Program-made: the position numbers and the translations under genes
The notes under the pieces: generated by a model
Seen by the model: only the letters and a program-made list of their open reading frames with translations
Told to the model about the DNA's origin: nothing
Database searches by the model: none
NCBI RefSeq assembly: GCF_025264685.1
Contig: NZ_CP073721.1
Span: 7,085,501-7,149,500 of the forward strand
Direction: 5' to 3'
Length of the DNA stretch: 64,000 nucleotides
From: Dactylosporangium roseum
Lineage (GTDB): Bacteria > Actinomycetota > Actinomycetes > Mycobacteriales > Micromonosporaceae
In this document: positions 61,262 through 64,000 of the stretch, one piece after another
Position numbering within the stretch: the stretch's first letter is position 1
How the letters are laid out: every line of letters begins with the position of its first letter

Positions 61262-64000
61262 TCACCGCATCTCGCGATATCTGCCGCGCAGGCGGTCCAG
61301 GCGCTGCCGCTGCTCGTAGGTGGCGCCGAGGCTGATGAGCAGGATGCCCGTGCCGGTGTAGAGCACCAGTTGCATCCACCAGGGCAGGTCGATCCGCACC
61401 AGCTCGTTGATCGTGGCGATGACGGTGACCGCCGCGCCGACCGCGACCGGGGCCTTCTGGCGCCGCGCCGCGCCGACCGCGACCGTGATGACGGCCGCCA
61501 GGATCAGCAGGACCCGGCGCAGCTCCGGCGACTCCGCGTCGACGACCGCGATCACCAGGCTGGGTGCGAAGCCGGCGACGAGCGCCGGACCGTAGGCGAG
61601 CCAGCTCCCCAGCTCGGGCCGGTTGCGGATCTCGATCAGCCCGGTGATGAGGGCCAGCGCGGCGAACGGCAGGGTGTACGCCTCCAGGAGGGCGACCTTG
61701 ACGGTCACCAGCAGCAGCCAGATGGCCAGCAGTTCGGCGATCGCCGCGGCGACGACGAGCATCGCCCGCTGGCGGGGGCTGCGGCCCTTGCGCGCCGCGG
61801 ACAGGCCGAGCACCGCGCCGAGCGCGGTCAGTGCCGCGGCGGTGTGCGCCGGTGAGCCGATCGTGAGCAGGACGGCGACGACGGCACCGGCGTATCCGGC
61901 GGTCTCCACCGTCATGGCCTCGCGGGTGATGGTCGTGCTGGGGCGCAGGCGGGGCAGCGCCGCGCCGAGCACCAGCAGCAGCGCGGCCACGATCAGCAGC
62001 GGGAACGCGCACTGCTTGAGCGTCAGGCCGGCGGCCAGCCCGGCGGCGAGCGCGAAGCCCTCCGCCGTCGAGGCGGCGACGTGCCAGCCGAGCATCCGGC
62101 CATTGGTGGTCCGTCCCCAGATGCCGGCGATCGCCCCGACGATCACCGAGCCGGCCAGCCAGGCGAGCGTCTGCGACCGGGTGGCGAGGCTGCCCGCGCC
62201 GCCCGCGCCCGCCGCGAGGACGGCGATCACGAACACCAGGCGCCGGGCGTGGATCATCAACCGCCCGTCCGGGCCGTCCGCCTCGGGCGGCACGGTCAGC
62301 GCCAGGCCGAGGCCGGCGATCGTGGCCACCAGCAGCGCGAGCGTCGGCTGCACCGGGTACGGCGCGTCGAGCGCCGCCGGTGCGATGAGCAGTGTCAGGG
62401 CCGCGCCGGGCACGACGATCGCGACCGCGCGGTTGGCGACCGCCTGGCCGGTGCCGCCGAGCCCGACCGCCATCAGCGCCCCGGCGAGCGTGAGCAGGAA
62501 CGCGCCGAGGACGTGCGTGTTGTTGCCCGCGTACCGGCCCAGGTCGCCGAGGCCGCCCGCCGTCGCCGGGGTCCCGGTCCAGGGTTGCTGGATCCAGCGG
62601 TACGGGCCGGCGAGCGCGGCGAACACCGCCGGCGTGATGAAGACCACGACGATCACGGCCGGGATCCCGGCCGCGGCGGCCACACCGAGCGAGAAGTCGC
62701 GCGGCATCCGGACCCGCTGCCACCGGCCGGCGGGCGCGCCGCCGTGGTCGGGCCGGAACGTGCGGGCCGGCTCGAACCCGGTCGGCTCGTACCAGTTCGC
62801 GCGCAGCAGCTCGGCGAGCACCCCCAGCAGCGCCGCGGCGGCGGCGTAGACGACCGCGCCGTCGCGCTGCGCGACCAGGGCGGCGAACGCCGTCGTCGTG
62901 GCGGCGACGGCGACTCCGCCGGTCACGTACGGCAGGTAGCCGGGCGCCTGCTGGGCCCCGGCCGCGGCGACGGCCAGCCCGGCGGCGCTGGTCGCCAGCG
63001 CGGCGATGAGGATGGTGCTGGTCCGGTCGGGGTACAGGCCGCCGACCAGCGCGGCGGCGGCGCCGGCGAACGCGAACAGCGACCCGGCCACGGCGGTGCC
63101 GCCGACGAGTGTGAGCGGGCCGTCCTCGGGATCGCCGCGGCGGGTCGCGATCACCCGGGCGAGTCCGGCGATGAGCGCGCCGCTGACCCCCAGCGCGGTG
63201 AGCGTGCCGGCGGTCGCGCCCGGCCGGACGAGGCCGCCGCCGACCGCGAACAGTCCGGCGACGAGGGCCGCGCCGAGCCGGGTGTAGGCGGCGCGCCAGC
63301 TCCGGGCGTAGCAGGCCCAGACCGCGACCCCGGTCGCCGCCAGCCAGCCGACGATCATCGGCGCCTGCCAGCCGAGGCCTAGGCCGACGGGTGCGCCGAG
63401 GGCGGCCAGCACGACCGCGGCGGCGGCGGTGTCGTCGCCGTACGGCTGGGGCAGCGCGATGGCGGCCGCACCCGCCAGCAGGAGCAGCGCGATCGGCACC
63501 TGCCAGCCGAACGTGGCCAGGTCCTGAGCGGTGACCGACCAGCTACCGTCGAGCGCGGCCTCCCACGGCGGGTTGGCCGCCCGGATGACCCCGATCGCGC
63601 CGATGACGGCCATGGTCCCGGCGTAGAGGCCGGTGCCCAGCCCGACCATGGCCGCGCCGGCGACCGGTCCGCGCCGCCAGTCGTCGGGCAGGGTGCGAGC
63701 GGCGACCGCGACCGCGAACACGACCAGCGCGAGCGTCACCACCTCGATGCCCGAGGAGGCCAGGGAGACGGCCCGCGCGACGGCGCTGATCGCGGCGATC
63801 GTGACGGCCGCCGCGGCGGCGTCGGCTCCGGTGAACTCGATGCCGAACGTCCGCCGGTCGTCCATCCGCGGCGCGGCCCACAGCATGACCGCGGCCACGA
63901 GCATGAGCAGCGCGATGAGGAGGTCGATGGTCGTGGCGCCGTCCGCGACCACGGCCGCGACGGCGACGGCGACGGCGCCCGCGCTGGCCCCGACGAGCAG
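61262..64000 (-). CDS. Very large polytopic membrane protein, SCO7614-like (partial)
   Basis: At least 912 residues are present and the frame runs off the window end without a start, so the N-terminus is missing. The protein is almost entirely hydrophobic Ala/Gly/Val-rich helices, probably more than twenty, with a short polar C-terminus (LGATYEQRQRLDRLRGRYREMR). Its build and composition match the actinobacterial SCO7614 C-terminal-domain proteins of unknown function. No catalytic motif is visible. It is followed by the palindrome at 61208-61260. Confidence 0.75.
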   Translation of the reverse strand: MLVGASAGAVAVAVAAVVADGATTIDLLIALLMLVAAVMLWAAPRMDDRRTFGIEFTGADAAAAAVTIAAISAVARAVSLASSGIEVVTLALVVFAVAVAARTLPDDWRRGPVAGAAMVGLGTGLYAGTMAVIGAIGVIRAANPPWEAALDGSWSVTAQDLATFGWQVPIALLLLAGAAAIALPQPYGDDTAAAAVVLAALGAPVGLGLGWQAPMIVGWLAATGVAVWACYARSWRAAYTRLGAALVAGLFAVGGGLVRPGATAGTLTALGVSGALIAGLARVIATRRGDPEDGPLTLVGGTAVAGSLFAFAGAAAALVGGLYPDRTSTILIAALATSAAGLAVAAAGAQQAPGYLPYVTGGVAVAATTTAFAALVAQRDGAVVYAAAAALLGVLAELLRANWYEPTGFEPARTFRPDHGGAPAGRWQRVRMPRDFSLGVAAAAGIPAVIVVVFITPAVFAALAGPYRWIQQPWTGTPATAGGLGDLGRYAGNNTHVLGAFLLTLAGALMAVGLGGTGQAVANRAVAIVVPGAALTLLIAPAALDAPYPVQPTLALLVATIAGLGLALTVPPEADGPDGRLMIHARRLVFVIAVLAAGAGGAGSLATRSQTLAWLAGSVIVGAIAGIWGRTTNGRMLGWHVAASTAEGFALAAGLAAGLTLKQCAFPLLIVAALLLVLGAALPRLRPSTTITREAMTVETAGYAGAVVAVLLTIGSPAHTAAALTALGAVLGLSAARKGRSPRQRAMLVVAAAIAELLAIWLLLVTVKVALLEAYTLPFAALALITGLIEIRNRPELGSWLAYGPALVAGFAPSLVIAVVDAESPELRRVLLILAAVITVAVGAARRQKAPVAVGAAVTVIATINELVRIDLPWWMQLVLYTGTGILLISLGATYEQRQRLDRLRGRYREMR

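Overview
The window is about 70% GC or higher and is packed with genes that start at ATG, GTG or TTG. It carries actinobacterial markers: a WhiB-family regulator, the F420 biosynthesis genes fbiC/fbiA/fbiB, IdeR/DmdR-type iron boxes, a DUF3499 gene, TIGR03089 and SCO7614-type proteins, and a desferrioxamine cluster. The gene content fits an actinomycete, most likely of the Micromonosporaceae. That placement is inferred from gene content and style, not from a 16S gene or a database search.

Layout. 1-3745: a dipeptide/oligopeptide ABC transporter on the minus strand (substrate-binding protein, two permeases, and the first codons of the next gene). 4021-7417: the EfeUOB iron uptake operon behind two iron boxes. 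7446-9230: ahcY with a strong terminator, a readable promoter and a long structured leader. 9255-10808: a phosphomannomutase-type enzyme. 11274-18399: a plus-strand accessory block with a membrane-anchored STAND-like NTPase/TPR protein, then a tightly coupled set of HAD phosphatase, DHQ-synthase-like sugar-phosphate cyclase, BadF-type kinase, TIM-barrel isomerase and F420-type oxidoreductase. This is the best candidate for an undescribed pathway. 18370-23029: manA, cation efflux protein, SIS isomerase and Trm112 on the minus strand, and a second cation efflux gene on the plus strand. 23034-32353: a polyamine uptake and catabolism locus (two aldehyde dehydrogenases, potDABC, an Lrp/AsnC regulator, a class III aminotransferase and a remnant of an FAD oxidoreductase). 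32421-34497: metallopeptidase-family protein, DUF3499, WhiB and an S26B signal peptidase. 34618-41610: fbiC, a proline-rich membrane protein, fbiA, fbiB and a Nudix protein. 41693-46251: manC, a GT4 glycosyltransferase and a secreted amidase with FG-GAP-like repeats. 46285-51921: TIGR03089, acetoacetyl-CoA synthetase, a thioesterase and a second proline-rich membrane protein. 51971-60879: desABCD, a divergent penicillin-acylase/acetyltransferase fusion and a siderophore-interacting reductase, with three iron boxes. 61262 to the end: a very large polytopic membrane protein cut by the window edge.

How the genes work together. ManA, the phosphohexomutase and ManC form the fructose-6-P to GDP-mannose route that can feed the glycosyltransferase. 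FbiC, FbiA and FbiB make F420, which the oxidoreductase of the cyclase cluster could use. EfeUOB, DesABCD, the acylase fusion and the siderophore reductase together form an iron-starvation regulon. PotDABC, the aminotransferase and the aldehyde dehydrogenases would take polyamines to GABA and on to succinate.

Three copies of an approximately 80-bp palindromic element with near-perfect 25-bp arms and a conserved non-palindromic centre each lie between convergent genes (26017, 34514, 59652). I found no tRNA, rRNA, CRISPR array, transposase or phage gene.
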